A stretch of DNA of 56,967 nucleotides from an uncultured Clostridia bacterium (GCA_947086925.1 CAMUAL010000007.1:1-56967), one strand, 5' to 3'; counted from the first letter of the stretch, positions 42,977-51,693 are shown. Translations and numbers: made by a program. The notes: generated by a model from the letters alone, not told the origin.

Positions 42977-43093
42977 TGCGGCAATTACCTACTCTCCCGG
43001 CTCGTGTCCGAGCAAGTACCATCGGCTCCATGAGGCTTAACTTCCGTGTTCGGTATGGGAACGGGTGGGACCCTCACGATATCGTCACCGCAA
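42977..43093 (-). rRNA. rrf: 5S ribosomal RNA
   Basis: About 117 nt. The internal segments CCCGTTCCCATACCGAACACGGAAGTTAAG-like (read on the minus strand, 43029-43073) and the TGCGGTGAC / GTAATTGCCGCA closing helix are diagnostic. No 16S or 23S gene or tRNA flanks it: the upstream neighbour on this strand is pssA about 80 nt away. Ends are given to within a few bases. Confidence 0.95.
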
Positions 43094-43175
43094 TGGTACC
43101 GTAACCCTTGCGGCTTACAGCTTAATCATTTTAACATACGGTAACAGTATTGTCAAACGATTTTAAGCCGATTTT

Positions 43176-43913
43176 TCAAATTTTTAAACTGCTTAAAAGC
43201 GGTATATCGCCGGGCTTGGGCGGCGTGAGCTGATGGAACACCAAACCTTTCACCGTTAAAAGCACGGCTATCAAAACCGAAACAATAACTATTGCAACAA
43301 GTATTCCGCGCGGCGACAGTTTTACAACCTTAAAGCGGCACACAAACAGCACCGAAAGCACGAGCAAAGCCGCCGCCATTATTATTCCCGAAATGAATTG
43401 AAGCTTTTCGTAATGCCACAAAAAGCTTGCCCCAATCCAAAATATAGGAAACGCGATTGCAACCGAGGTGACGGGCAGACCTTCGTAAGATTTTCGAACG
43501 GCACCCACCCCCGCGGATTCCTGCTCTCTCCGAATCTGTTCCGTTACGTTGAAATATCCGAGCCTTATCAGCGCGCACATAATATAAATCACAAACACGG
43601 GTATGTAATACCAATGGTCCATACCCATGCCGTATCCTATCATTGCGGGTGCAACGCCGAACGCAATCAAGTCGCTGAGCGAATCTATTTGCTCGCCGAA
43701 AATACACTCCTCGCGGGTGCGGTTTTTGCGAGTGCGCGCAACCGTTCCGTCAAACGCGTCGCACACGCCCGAAACAAGCAAACATATTATCGCAACCCAC
43801 GTATGTTGTACAGCCGAAAAGCACATGCCCACAACAGCGGCTATTACCGAAATGTATGTAAGCACTACGCCGTAATGCCAATATCCTACTATTCCTTTTT
43901 TTTCGCTTTTCAT
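43176..43913 (-). CDS. pssA: CDP-alcohol phosphatidyltransferase, probably CDP-diacylglycerol--serine O-phosphatidyltransferase
   Basis: 245 aa integral membrane enzyme with about six to seven helices. The CDP-alcohol transferase signature is FDGTVAR followed by GEQIDSLSD; the spacer between AR and G is 12 residues instead of the usual 8, as in other clostridial members I recall. It makes phosphatidylserine, precursor of phosphatidylethanolamine. No decarboxylase (psd) is adjacent. It starts 6 nt after the flippase-like gene, so both are cotranscribed. Confidence 0.85.
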   Translation of the reverse strand: MKSEKKGIVGYWHYGVVLTYISVIAAVVGMCFSAVQHTWVAIICLLVSGVCDAFDGTVARTRKNRTREECIFGEQIDSLSDLIAFGVAPAMIGYGMGMDHWYYIPVFVIYIMCALIRLGYFNVTEQIRREQESAGVGAVRKSYEGLPVTSVAIAFPIFWIGASFLWHYEKLQFISGIIMAAALLVLSVLFVCRFKVVKLSPRGILVAIVIVSVLIAVLLTVKGLVFHQLTPPKPGDIPLLSSLKI

Positions 43914-43919
43914 AAGTTT

Positions 43920-45257
43920 CTACCGAACTTCCCGTGTTATTTTGTTCTCGTTATCTTTTGTTACCTCTTGTTCTTCCGAGCCTTCTGCTTTGGAATTTTC
44001 GGAATCGTCGGAATTATTTTCGGAATTTTGTTCGCCGTCCGAACTCGACGGTTCGACTTCGTTTTGCGGCTGTTCGACTTCGTTTTGCGGCAGTTCGGTA
44101 TCGCATTGCTGCGTCTCATATTCATAAATTCCGCTTTCGATAGGCTGTACCGAATCGGAGTTTACCTCTTGCGTCGAAATATCCGCATTTACCGAGTCGC
44201 TCGGCGGCTCGACGTTTTTTCGCCGAATCATAGACCCGTGATAAGCAAGCGTTATAACTCCGCTTACTGCCATTCGTATATAATACGATATAACTCGCGT
44301 TACCATCATTGCGGCTAATATAAACGATTTTTCGAATCGCAATCCGTAAATATTAAGATACAGATATTCAAACGCGCCCACGCCGCCGGGAAGCGGAACG
44401 GAATTATAACCCAAAGTTACAAACGCCTGCATTGCAAACGTATCCAAAACCGATACATTCGGATTCGCCGCAAGGCATACGAAACACGACATCAGAACCT
44501 GACAAACGCGTTGCAACAAGTTAAATAAAAGGACAATGGCAAATAATGCACGGTGACCTTTTATTATCGATAAGCACCCCTTGTAGCGACTAATCGCGCC
44601 GTCGAGCTTGGCGCGCCACTTCTCCTCCTTTTTTATTATGTGCATTTTTTTGAAAAGAGTTATAAAAGCGTTGCCGCATTTGGATACCGCATTGTAACAG
44701 AACATACACGCAATGAAAAACGCCGTTAAAAGCACTTGCAGACATATGCCCAATAACACGAGAATTTTTGCAATCAAGCCGAAATCCTTAAACATGAACG
44801 GCTGAATTGCGAACGCCGCTATTCCTATAATTATAATTGCGCCCGTATAGGCAACAAGATTGAAAACAAGCGCGAACGTAGCCGCCCCTCCGCTCATTCC
44901 GTCTTGCACCATGTAATAAGCCGATGCGGGTTGTCCGCCCGTTGCCGAAGGAGTAATTGCAGAGTAATATATGTCGGCGGTAGAATACACGAGCGACGAA
45001 CGCAATTTGCATTTATGTCCGAGAGTTCGGCATATAACATGCAGACTGAATCCTTCGAATACTATCGAGCCGACCATACAAACAAAAGCAACCGCTATCA
45101 ACCACGGGTTGCTTTTGCGAACAAAACTTGCTATGCTTTTGAAATCGAGTTCACGGTTACTTAAAAAAAGTATAATGAGAGTAATGCCCACAAGCACTAT
45201 CAAAACCGCAATATTTATTATTTGTTTTTTTGCGCTCCCGGACAGCCTTTTTCCCAT
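43920..45257 (-). CDS. Flippase-like multi-pass membrane protein (LPG synthase TM/UPF0104 family)
   Basis: 445 aa. About eight transmembrane helices in residues 8-340, with segments typical of the MprF-type lysylphosphatidylglycerol synthase membrane half (YYSAITPSATGGQPASAYYM; LGYNSVPLPGGVGAFEYLY). The enzymatic tRNA-dependent transferase domain of MprF is absent. The C-terminal 100 residues are a hydrophilic, acidic tail with a QNEVE-type repeat. It sits directly upstream of pssA, suggesting a role in lipid translocation or membrane lipid modification. A TATAAT and GGAGG motif lie upstream of the ATG. Confidence 0.8.
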   Translation of the reverse strand: MGKRLSGSAKKQIINIAVLIVLVGITLIILFLSNRELDFKSIASFVRKSNPWLIAVAFVCMVGSIVFEGFSLHVICRTLGHKCKLRSSLVYSTADIYYSAITPSATGGQPASAYYMVQDGMSGGAATFALVFNLVAYTGAIIIIGIAAFAIQPFMFKDFGLIAKILVLLGICLQVLLTAFFIACMFCYNAVSKCGNAFITLFKKMHIIKKEEKWRAKLDGAISRYKGCLSIIKGHRALFAIVLLFNLLQRVCQVLMSCFVCLAANPNVSVLDTFAMQAFVTLGYNSVPLPGGVGAFEYLYLNIYGLRFEKSFILAAMMVTRVISYYIRMAVSGVITLAYHGSMIRRKNVEPPSDSVNADISTQEVNSDSVQPIESGIYEYETQQCDTELPQNEVEQPQNEVEPSSSDGEQNSENNSDDSENSKAEGSEEQEVTKDNENKITREVR

Positions 45258-45313
45258 ACAACACCGTGTTTTCTTTTTATTATATCAAATCCTCCGTGAA
45301 AATGCAACCGATA

Positions 45314-45754
45314 TTACTTTGTTCCCGTAGAACCGAACCCGCCTATTCCGCGCGCAGTATCGGATATATCGTCCGCCGCGAAAAAGTCGGCTTTTAAAAA
45401 CGGCGTAATTACAAGCTGAGCTATACGTTCGCCGTCGGCTATGTTTTGCGGCTGTCCCGAATGGTTGTGTAAAGCAACCATTATTTCGCCGCGGTAATCG
45501 GAATCTATAACGCCCACTTTGTTTGCGGGGGCAAGTCCGCGTTTACTTGCCAAGCCGCTACGCGCATAAATAAGCCCGGCGAATCCCTCGGGAATTTCCA
45601 TTGCAAGTCCCGTATGAACAAGCACGGTTTCGCCCGCAGGCACGGTTATTTCTCCGTCCGCGAGCGCGTATAAATCCGCACCCGCCGCCGCTTCGCTTCC
45701 GTAAGTGGGCAGTTTTGCTCTTTTATCGAGTTTTTTCACAGCTACTTTTTCCAT
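45314..45754 (-). CDS. dut: dUTP diphosphatase
   Basis: Hydrolyses dUTP to dUMP and pyrophosphate, keeping uracil out of DNA and feeding dTMP synthesis. Trimeric dUTPase motifs are all visible: AAAGADLYAL (motif 1), ARSGLASKRGL (motif 2), GVIDSDYRGEI (motif 3, catalytic Asp), GERIAQLVITP (motif 4) and the C-terminal RGIGGFGSTG (motif 5). Length 146 aa is normal. Same strand as nrdG/nrdD, 28 nt away, matching a deoxynucleotide-supply cluster. Confidence 0.97.
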   Translation of the reverse strand: MEKVAVKKLDKRAKLPTYGSEAAAGADLYALADGEITVPAGETVLVHTGLAMEIPEGFAGLIYARSGLASKRGLAPANKVGVIDSDYRGEIMVALHNHSGQPQNIADGERIAQLVITPFLKADFFAADDISDTARGIGGFGSTGTK

Positions 45755-45781
45755 ATGCTTTTTCCTTTGTACGTTGTCGCT

Positions 45782-46315
45782 TTACGGGCAGTCAGAACCG
45801 TTCCATAAAACGATTTTCCCGCTTTGTCTTGTGGCGTTTAAATCGATTATACGTTGATTTGACGAGCCTTTGAAACGAAGGTTCAAATCTTTTTTCGCCT
45901 CTACAAATTCACCGTCTACGAGTATATCGATTAAGCCGAGCAGTTTATCGGTACACTCGGCATGAGCTCTGCCGCCCGCGCTTAAATCGCAGTCGTAAGT
46001 ATAACCGCTGTAACACCATATGTTTTTTTCGGGATATGTTTTTTTTACCTTCTCGACAAGCGGTAAAATCGCGCGTTGGTTGACGGGTTCCATAGGCTCG
46101 CCGCCGAGCAACGAAAGTCCCGCTATGTAATCGTGCGAAAGCGCGGCTATTATCTCCGATTCGGTTTCGACCGTAAACGGACTGCCGTAGTTAAAATCCC
46201 ATGCTTCGCTGTTAAAACAACCTTTGCATTTATGCGTGCAACCACTGACGAACAGCGAAACGCGCACTCCTACTCCGTTGGCAACGTCGGTCTTTTTTAT
46301 TGTAGCGTAGTTCAT
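45782..46315 (-). CDS. nrdG: Anaerobic ribonucleotide reductase activating protein
   Basis: Radical-SAM enzyme that installs the glycyl radical on NrdD. The cluster motif CTHKCKGCFN (CxxxCxxC) is near residue 30, with GCTHKC preceded by VSLFVSG; LSLLGGEPMEPVNQ follows. Length 177 aa is typical. Its ATG overlaps the nrdD stop (TAATG), so it is translationally coupled. Active only without oxygen, supporting an anaerobic host. Confidence 0.96.
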   Translation of the reverse strand: MNYATIKKTDVANGVGVRVSLFVSGCTHKCKGCFNSEAWDFNYGSPFTVETESEIIAALSHDYIAGLSLLGGEPMEPVNQRAILPLVEKVKKTYPEKNIWCYSGYTYDCDLSAGGRAHAECTDKLLGLIDILVDGEFVEAKKDLNLRFKGSSNQRIIDLNATRQSGKIVLWNGSDCP

Positions 46316-48438
46316 TAAAGATGCAATACTCTCGCTTTGATTTCTTTTGTTTTACCCACGTTCCAAAAGTTTTCGCCCAAATATCCGCAAGTGCGGCGGG
46401 TAACATTCATCTTGCTGTGGTCTTTGTTATGACACTGAGGGCATTCCCACTCGTTGTCGTCGTTTATTATTATTTCGCCGTCGTAGCCGCACACGTGGCA
46501 ATAATCCGACTTTGTATTAAATTCGGCATACTGGATATTGTCGTAAATGAATTTTACAACTTCTCTGAGTGCGGAAATGTTATGACGCAAGTTGGGAATT
46601 TCTATATACGAAATAGCGCCGCCGCTGCTTATTTGTTGGAACTTGCTTTCAAACGAAAGTTTTGTGAATCCGTCGATTTTCTCGCGCACGTCAACGTGAT
46701 AGCTGTTTGTGTAATAACCCTTGTCGGTAACGTCTTCGATTGTTCCGAAACGACTCTTGTCTATTCGTGCAAAACGGTAGCAAAGCGATTCGGCGGGAGT
46801 TCCGTACAAGCCGAACCCGATTCCCGTTTCCTTTTTCCATTGCTCGGTTTTATCGCGCATGAACTGCATTACGCGCATTGCAAATTCCTCGCCCACGGGG
46901 TCGGTGTGAGATACGCCCTTCATGAGCTTTGTAACTTCGTACAAGCCGATATATCCGAGCGAAATGGTGGAATAGCCGCCCTCTAAAAGTTTATCGATTT
47001 TTTCGCCCTTTTCAAGACGCGCAATCGCACCGTACTGCCAATGTATCGGGCTTACGTCCGATTTGGTACCCATAAGCGCCTCGTGACGGCACATAAGAGC
47101 TTCGTAGCATAATTGCAAGCGGGAATCGAACTCCTTCCAAAATACTTCCTCGTTGCCCTTGGAAACTATGCCTATCTGCGGAAGATTTATCGAAACGACG
47201 CCCTGATTGAAACGTCCTTCGAATTTGTAATTGCCGTTTTCGTCTTTCCACGTGCTTAAAAAGCTGCGGCATCCCATAGGCGAAAATACGTTGCCTTCGT
47301 AATTCTCGCGCATTTTTTTTGCGGAAATGTAATCGGGATACATGCGCTTGGCGCTGCATTTAACGGCAAGCTCGGTTATGTAATCGTATTTGCCGCCCGA
47401 AAGATTGTTGTGCTCGTACAAAACATATACGAGTTTGGGGAACGCGGGCGTTACGTACACGCCTTTTTCGTTCTTGATGCCCTCTAAACGCTGACGCAGA
47501 ACTTCTTCCACTATCATGGCGTTTTCTTCTATATATTCGTTGCTCTCGTCGAGATTCAAAAACAGAGTTACAAACGGCGACTGTCCGTTTGTGGTCATAA
47601 GCGTGTTAATCTGATACTGAATTGTCTGCACGCCGCTTTTAAGCTCGTCGCGCAGTCTGTCGGCGGCAAGAGCCTCTATTTCCTTTTTGCCGAGGTCGGG
47701 GCACGTTTCGACAATGTGGCGATAAATCTTTTCTTTGCTGAGTTTGAGATAACGCCCGAGGTGCTTAATATCAACCGACTGTCCGCCGTACTGACTGCAA
47801 GCCACCGCCGCGATAATCTGAGTCATGATTGTGCAGGCAACCTGAAAGCTTTTGGGGCTTTCGATAAGCTTACCGTTCATAACCGTGCCGTTATCGAGCA
47901 TGTTGCCTATATCTATAAGACAGCAGTTGAAAATGGGTTGCAAAAAATAGTCGGCGTCGTGGAAATGCAATACTCCTTCTTCGTGCGCCTTGCTGATTTT
48001 CTCGGGTAAAAGTATGCGCTTTGTAAGGTCTTTGCTTACCTCGCCCGCAATAAGGTCGCGCTGAGTCGCCGCCGCAATCGCATTTTTATTGGAATTTTCC
48101 TCCATAACTTCGCGATTACTGTTTTTTATAAGGCTGAGTATCGACTCGTCGGTTGTATTGGCTTTACGAACGAGCGCGCGCGAATAGCGATAAATAATAT
48201 ATTTCTTCGCAAGCTCGTAGCGTCCGCGCTCCATAAGCTTATGCTCGACTATATCCTGTATGTCTTCTACAAGAATACGCTTTTTGTCTTCACTCTCGAT
48301 ATACTCGATAACCGCATCGATATCTTTTATCGTAGCTCTGTCTTTTTTCGACACCTCGGCGTTTGCCTTGTTAATAGCCACCCGTATTTTCTGACTGTCG
48401 AATTCCACAGACCTGCCGTCACGTTTTACTACCTGCAT
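46315..48438 (-). CDS. nrdD: Anaerobic ribonucleoside-triphosphate reductase
   Basis: Reduces ribonucleoside triphosphates to deoxy forms under anaerobiosis. N-terminal ATP-cone (VVKRDGRSVEFDSQKIR) for allosteric control; glycyl-radical core with FHDADYFLQPIFNCCLIDI; a zinc site of two Cys pairs (CHVCG and CPQCHN) and the radical Gly in RRTCGYLG near the C-terminus. Length 707 aa is normal. AGGAGG upstream of the ATG. Divergent from a Crp/Fnr-family regulator that may control it. Confidence 0.97.
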   Translation of the reverse strand: MQVVKRDGRSVEFDSQKIRVAINKANAEVSKKDRATIKDIDAVIEYIESEDKKRILVEDIQDIVEHKLMERGRYELAKKYIIYRYSRALVRKANTTDESILSLIKNSNREVMEENSNKNAIAAATQRDLIAGEVSKDLTKRILLPEKISKAHEEGVLHFHDADYFLQPIFNCCLIDIGNMLDNGTVMNGKLIESPKSFQVACTIMTQIIAAVACSQYGGQSVDIKHLGRYLKLSKEKIYRHIVETCPDLGKKEIEALAADRLRDELKSGVQTIQYQINTLMTTNGQSPFVTLFLNLDESNEYIEENAMIVEEVLRQRLEGIKNEKGVYVTPAFPKLVYVLYEHNNLSGGKYDYITELAVKCSAKRMYPDYISAKKMRENYEGNVFSPMGCRSFLSTWKDENGNYKFEGRFNQGVVSINLPQIGIVSKGNEEVFWKEFDSRLQLCYEALMCRHEALMGTKSDVSPIHWQYGAIARLEKGEKIDKLLEGGYSTISLGYIGLYEVTKLMKGVSHTDPVGEEFAMRVMQFMRDKTEQWKKETGIGFGLYGTPAESLCYRFARIDKSRFGTIEDVTDKGYYTNSYHVDVREKIDGFTKLSFESKFQQISSGGAISYIEIPNLRHNISALREVVKFIYDNIQYAEFNTKSDYCHVCGYDGEIIINDDNEWECPQCHNKDHSKMNVTRRTCGYLGENFWNVGKTKEIKARVLHL

Positions 48439-48525
48439 ATCGATTGCCTCCTGATTAATTTCCTATTTTGTAAACTGTTATTTTAAACCGTGCACGACTA
48501 TTTTAACAGTCAAATTGTATTCAGT

Positions 48526-48543
48526 AAGTTGCATTTGCAACTT
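48526..48543. promoter_or_regulatory. Palindromic operator overlapping a -35 element
   Basis: AAGTTGCA-TT-TGCAACTT, a perfect 18-bp palindrome in the region between divergent nrdD and the Crp/Fnr gene. It covers the -35 (TTGCAT, 48529-48534) of the regulator gene. TTGCA..TGCAA half-sites are compatible with Crp/Fnr-family binding. Confidence 0.65.
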
Positions 48544-48557
48544 TTTTGTGATATAAT
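48529..48557 (+). promoter_or_regulatory. Promoter of the Crp/Fnr-family gene
   Basis: TTGCAT (48529-48534), 17-nt spacer, TATAAT (48552-48557); start site near 48564, about 90 nt before the ATG. Confidence 0.65.
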
Positions 48558-48652
48558 AAAAATAGTTTGAATATTTTTACAAAATACTATATATAGTGTT
48601 TTTATTTAATAACTTCACAATATATTGTTTATTGGACATTTTTGGAGGAAAT

Positions 48653-49288
48653 ATGCCGAGTATAAAAATTTTTGACAATATAACGGAATCGGAACAAATC
48701 AAAATGCGCGAATGTTTTCAAACGAAACAGAAGAAATTTACCGCAGGAAGCAACTTATCGGCACACAGAGGGTCGGAGCAAAGGCTCGGAATAATGCTGT
48801 CCGGCGAAGCGGATTTGGTGCGTTTCGACTACGACGGCTACCGTAATATTATAGAGCACATTTCAACGGGCGACGTATTCGGCGATATAATAATGCAAGC
48901 CGACGGCGCAGACGAGCTTGCCGTGGTATGCGACAGAAAATGCGAAGTGCTGTTTATAGATTACAAAAACATAATAAAGCGTTGTCCTAACGCATGCAAA
49001 TGCCACAGCACGCTTGTGGATAATCTTTTAAAAATAATCGCCGACAAAATGCAGAGCCTGCGAGCGCACCTCGAAGTGCTGAGTCAACGCACACTGCGCA
49101 CAAAGCTTCTTACATATTTCAATAAAATATCGAAACAAAGCAAAAGCAACACGTTTACACTCCCCTTCACTCTTTCCGACCTTGCCGATTACTTATACGT
49201 AGACCGAAGCGCAATGCTCCGCGAAATGAAAAAGCTACGGGAAGAAAACAAGATTTCTTCCCGCGGCAGAAAAATAACGCTGAAATAA
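48653..49288 (+). CDS. Crp/Fnr-family transcriptional regulator
   Basis: 211 aa. N-terminal cyclic-nucleotide-binding-type beta-roll (LGIMLSGEADLVRFDYDGYR, HISTGDVFGDIIMQADG), long dimerisation helix and a C-terminal winged helix (LSDLADYLYVDRSAMLREMKKLREE). The N-terminal Cys arrangement of Fnr is not obvious, although several Cys are scattered (CDRKCEV, CPNACKCH), so a redox or metal cue is possible. ATG at 48653 is supported by GGAGGAA; an upstream in-frame start has no such site. Palindrome over its own -35 suggests autoregulation; nrdDG is the likely divergent target. Confidence 0.85.
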   Translation: MPSIKIFDNITESEQIKMRECFQTKQKKFTAGSNLSAHRGSEQRLGIMLSGEADLVRFDYDGYRNIIEHISTGDVFGDIIMQADGADELAVVCDRKCEVLFIDYKNIIKRCPNACKCHSTLVDNLLKIIADKMQSLRAHLEVLSQRTLRTKLLTYFNKISKQSKSNTFTLPFTLSDLADYLYVDRSAMLREMKKLREENKISSRGRKITLK

Positions 49289-49352
49289 TATTTTATAGCA
49301 ACCGACCGCATTGTGCGTTTTTGCACCTTAACTCATGTATTTTATTACGGCG

Positions 49353-49597
49353 CGGCAAAGCCTTGTTCTGCAAAAGTCGGACGCATGTGCGGGCGAATCA
49401 TATCGAAGCTGTACCGTTGTCATTCCGAGCGCGGTCGATGAATCTAATACTGTTGTCATTCCGAGCGTAGTCGAGGAATCTAATACCGTTGTCATTCCGA
49501 GCGTAGTCGAGGAATCTAATAAATAAGATTTCTCCGCTCCGCTCGCTGTGCTCGCTACGGTCGAAATGACAAGATGCTCGGGCGAAATGACAAGATA
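49353..49597. repeat. Fold-back intergenic repeat element, copy 1
   Basis: Opens with GGCAAAGCCTTGTTCTGC and ends in GAAATGACAAGAT. It contains three tandem copies of a roughly 36-bp unit (GTTGTCATTCCGAGCG...GAATCTAATA), then a single CTCCGCTCCGCTCGCTGTGC block and two copies of a 21-bp unit (GAAATGACAAGATGCTCGGGC). The two ends are inverted relatives, so the whole can fold into an imperfect long hairpin. Non-coding. Confidence 0.85.
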
Positions 49598-49677
49598 GTG
49601 AAATAAAACCTGCATTTGTATACTGTGCTCGCTACGGTAAACAAAACCGCCGAAAACGCAAAGCGGCGGCTAAAATA

Positions 49678-49913
49678 CGGCAAAGCCTTGTTCTGCGAAA
49701 GTCGGGTGCATGTGCGGGCGAATCGTATCGAAGCTGTACTGTTGTCATTCCGAGTGCAGTCGAGGAATCTAATAAATAAGATTTCTCCGCTCCGCTCGCT
49801 GTGCTCGCTACGGTCGAAATGACAAGATGCTCGGGCGAAATGACAAGATGCTCGGGCGAAATGACAAGATGCTCGGTCGAAATGACAAGATGCTCGGGCG
49901 AAATGACAAGATG
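49678..49913. repeat. Fold-back intergenic repeat element, copy 2
   Basis: Second copy of the preceding element in the same orientation, with one left 36-bp unit and five right 21-bp units instead of three and two. The left arm (GCAAAGCCTTGTTCTGCGAAAG...) is nearly identical to copy 1. Apparent proteins of repeated CHFDRA or VISPEHL type here are translation artefacts. Confidence 0.85.
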
Positions 49914-49919
49914 ATAAAA

Positions 49920-49967
49920 AGAAAAACCTAAAACACATTCCCGCAAAAGGAGTTCGTTTTAGGTTTT
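49920..49967. terminator. Terminator-like hairpin beside the repeats
   Basis: AAAAACCTAAAAC-(about 24 nt)-GTTTTAGGTTTT, perfect 12-base arms; downstream of the tRNA-like gene on the minus strand. Confidence 0.55.
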
Positions 49968-49973
49968 GATTAG

Positions 49974-50046
49974 TGTGCAATACAGGGTTCGAAACTGTAA
50001 CTTCTACCATGTGAAGGTAGCACTCTCCCGCTGAGTTAATTGCCAC
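49974..50046 (-). tRNA. tRNA-Val(CAC)-like gene, probably degenerate
   Basis: D-arm ACTC/GAGT and anticodon arm CTACC-TTCACAT-GGTAG are well formed and give anticodon CAC (Val). T-loop TTCGAAC is normal, but the T-stem closing pair is T/C, the acceptor needs an extra G to align (GTG-G-CAAT against ATTGCAC), and CTA stands where CCA is encoded in other tRNAs here. May be a decayed or non-canonical tRNA. Confidence 0.5.
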
Positions 50047-50157
50047 AAGAGGCATATTATAACATTGCGGCAGGAGTTTGCCGAACTCTTTTTAATGCGG
50101 TGAAAAAAAAGGCCGTCGTTCGACGAATGACAGCCTTTTTAAATGCGAAGATTTGAT

Positions 50158-50871
50158 TTAAAACATACTTTCGACTATATCGAGAATATCCGTTTCGTTA
50201 AATGGGTACTGCAATTCCAAATAGTATTTATGGTCTTTGTATTTAAACACAGCTGCTCCTTTTTGCCTGTCGGCGTTCCATTTAATTGCAGTATCGTTAA
50301 TGTTGCTATCTTTGCTACAAAAAGTAGAAATAGTCTGCAATACTTCCAATTGAGTGTGCGTATCGGTTATATACATGGTTACCATATCACCCGTGTCGCC
50401 GTTCTGTATATTTTCTTTTATATACACCAAATCGTTATAATCTTGCTTATTAACGTAATATCCCGTTTCTAAAAATCCGGCATTTTCGTACCAATCCAAA
50501 AACAGTAATTCTTTGCTTTGCGATTCGGCGTATTCTTTTACGTTCATTTTCATATCCGAAATAACGCAATCACTTGTATTGAAATATCTGTCGGGCGTGG
50601 TATCTACCGGGTCTTTTACGGGGTTATAGTTGGAATTGCCTTTTTTAAGCGTAATGGGTAAGCCGATGGCAAGTCCTAATACTAACAAAAACGCCACGGC
50701 AATCGACGCAAATTTGAAAAATCGTTTTCTGTTCACAGTTTGTTGTTTGTGTACGGTCCGTGCGGGAACAACGGAAATATCGGCAGTCTTTTGTTGAACC
50801 ATTTCAAACAAAGCGTCTTTTTCCTCTTTATCCTGTTCTTCGATTAAACGATGCACGTCGATTTCTTTCAT
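50158..50871 (-). CDS. Single-pass membrane protein, anti-sigma-like position
   Basis: 237 aa. A charged cytoplasmic N-terminus (about residues 1-48) is followed by one transmembrane helix (FFKFASIAVAFLLVLGLAIGLPI) and an extracellular domain of about 165 residues with no family I recognise. Topology and its place behind an ECF-type sigma gene are those of anti-sigma factors, but no ZAS zinc motif (HxxxCxxC) is visible. Ten nt after the protease-like gene, AAGGAG upstream. Confidence 0.6.
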   Translation of the reverse strand: MKEIDVHRLIEEQDKEEKDALFEMVQQKTADISVVPARTVHKQQTVNRKRFFKFASIAVAFLLVLGLAIGLPITLKKGNSNYNPVKDPVDTTPDRYFNTSDCVISDMKMNVKEYAESQSKELLFLDWYENAGFLETGYYVNKQDYNDLVYIKENIQNGDTGDMVTMYITDTHTQLEVLQTISTFCSKDSNINDTAIKWNADRQKGAAVFKYKDHKYYLELQYPFNETDILDIVESMF

Positions 50872-50880
50872 AAAAACTCC

Positions 50881-51693
50881 TTAGCTTATATTCACTATAT
50901 AAGCCGCATTTAATGCGCTTGGATTGGTTTTATATAACGCCGTCATTGGAATACTCAATCCCGTAGCCACTTCGAGATACATATCGGAGCGGAATAAACC
51001 GCTCGCATTATAATAGCTAAACTGCTCATATCCGTAAGCTATCATAATATGTGCCGAAGGCAAATTATAAGCAATAATTTCGTCATGACCATCTACGGTA
51101 ATAACCGAATTAAGATAGCACGCCCTGGAAAACAGAACCAAAATCTTATTCGAGTCTATCGCGTTTTTGCAAGCGTTGTAATCGACAATACCGTTGCTCA
51201 TAACGCTTTGATAGCTTATTTTGGAACCGTGATTTTCTATGTATTTATTAAGTCCTTTCTTAAATTCTTCTTCGCTCACGCCCGCGTCTTGAACATTGGT
51301 ATCCATAAGGGTGTAAAGTTCTCTGATAAGCGCGGGAACATATATGCTGTCTTGAATTTTATATCTGCCGTTTGCGGGAAAATACGAAACCCAATCGGGA
51401 ATAAGTTCGGGAAAATATTTATCGTAATACCCAACTATTTGCGCGCCCGCCACCGCTCCGCAAGAATTCGTCAATCCTCTTACGGTTTCGTATAAAGGCG
51501 CGCCTCCTGCCACTCTGTTAAATACGGAATCGTCTCTGCTGGTGTAATCTATAACTTCGTTCGCATAGGTGGAAAATACGGGAAAATCTGCGTATCTTAC
51601 CTCGTCGGGAGTGCTGTTGTACGTCCAACCGCCGAACAACATAAGGCAAAATGCCAAAACCGTTACCGTCAAAATCTTTTGTGCTTTCTTCAT
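50881..51693 (-). CDS. Secreted C39-like cysteine peptidase-fold protein
   Basis: 270 aa from the ATG at 51693 (AAGGAGG upstream; an earlier in-frame start would overlap the sigma gene). Signal peptide with hydrophobic core ILTVTVLAFCLMLFGG. Likely catalytic Cys in LTNSCGAVAGAQIVGYYD and likely His in SAHIMIAYGYEQF, with a following aromatic/Asp-rich stretch, as in C39/papain-fold peptidases. Probably exported to the cell surface; substrate unknown. Lies between a sigma factor and a membrane protein that could be its regulator or target. Confidence 0.65.
   Translation of the reverse strand: MKKAQKILTVTVLAFCLMLFGGWTYNSTPDEVRYADFPVFSTYANEVIDYTSRDDSVFNRVAGGAPLYETVRGLTNSCGAVAGAQIVGYYDKYFPELIPDWVSYFPANGRYKIQDSIYVPALIRELYTLMDTNVQDAGVSEEEFKKGLNKYIENHGSKISYQSVMSNGIVDYNACKNAIDSNKILVLFSRACYLNSVITVDGHDEIIAYNLPSAHIMIAYGYEQFSYYNASGLFRSDMYLEVATGLSIPMTALYKTNPSALNAAYIVNIS

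Noticed and set aside
49415..49915. Possible CRISPR array
   Set aside because: Units are directly tandem (36 and 21 bp) with no unique spacers, and no cas genes are present.
49328..50055. Frames encoding repeated CHFARAS or VISPEHL units
   Set aside because: They come from non-coding tandem units present in several frames and on both strands; no start signals.
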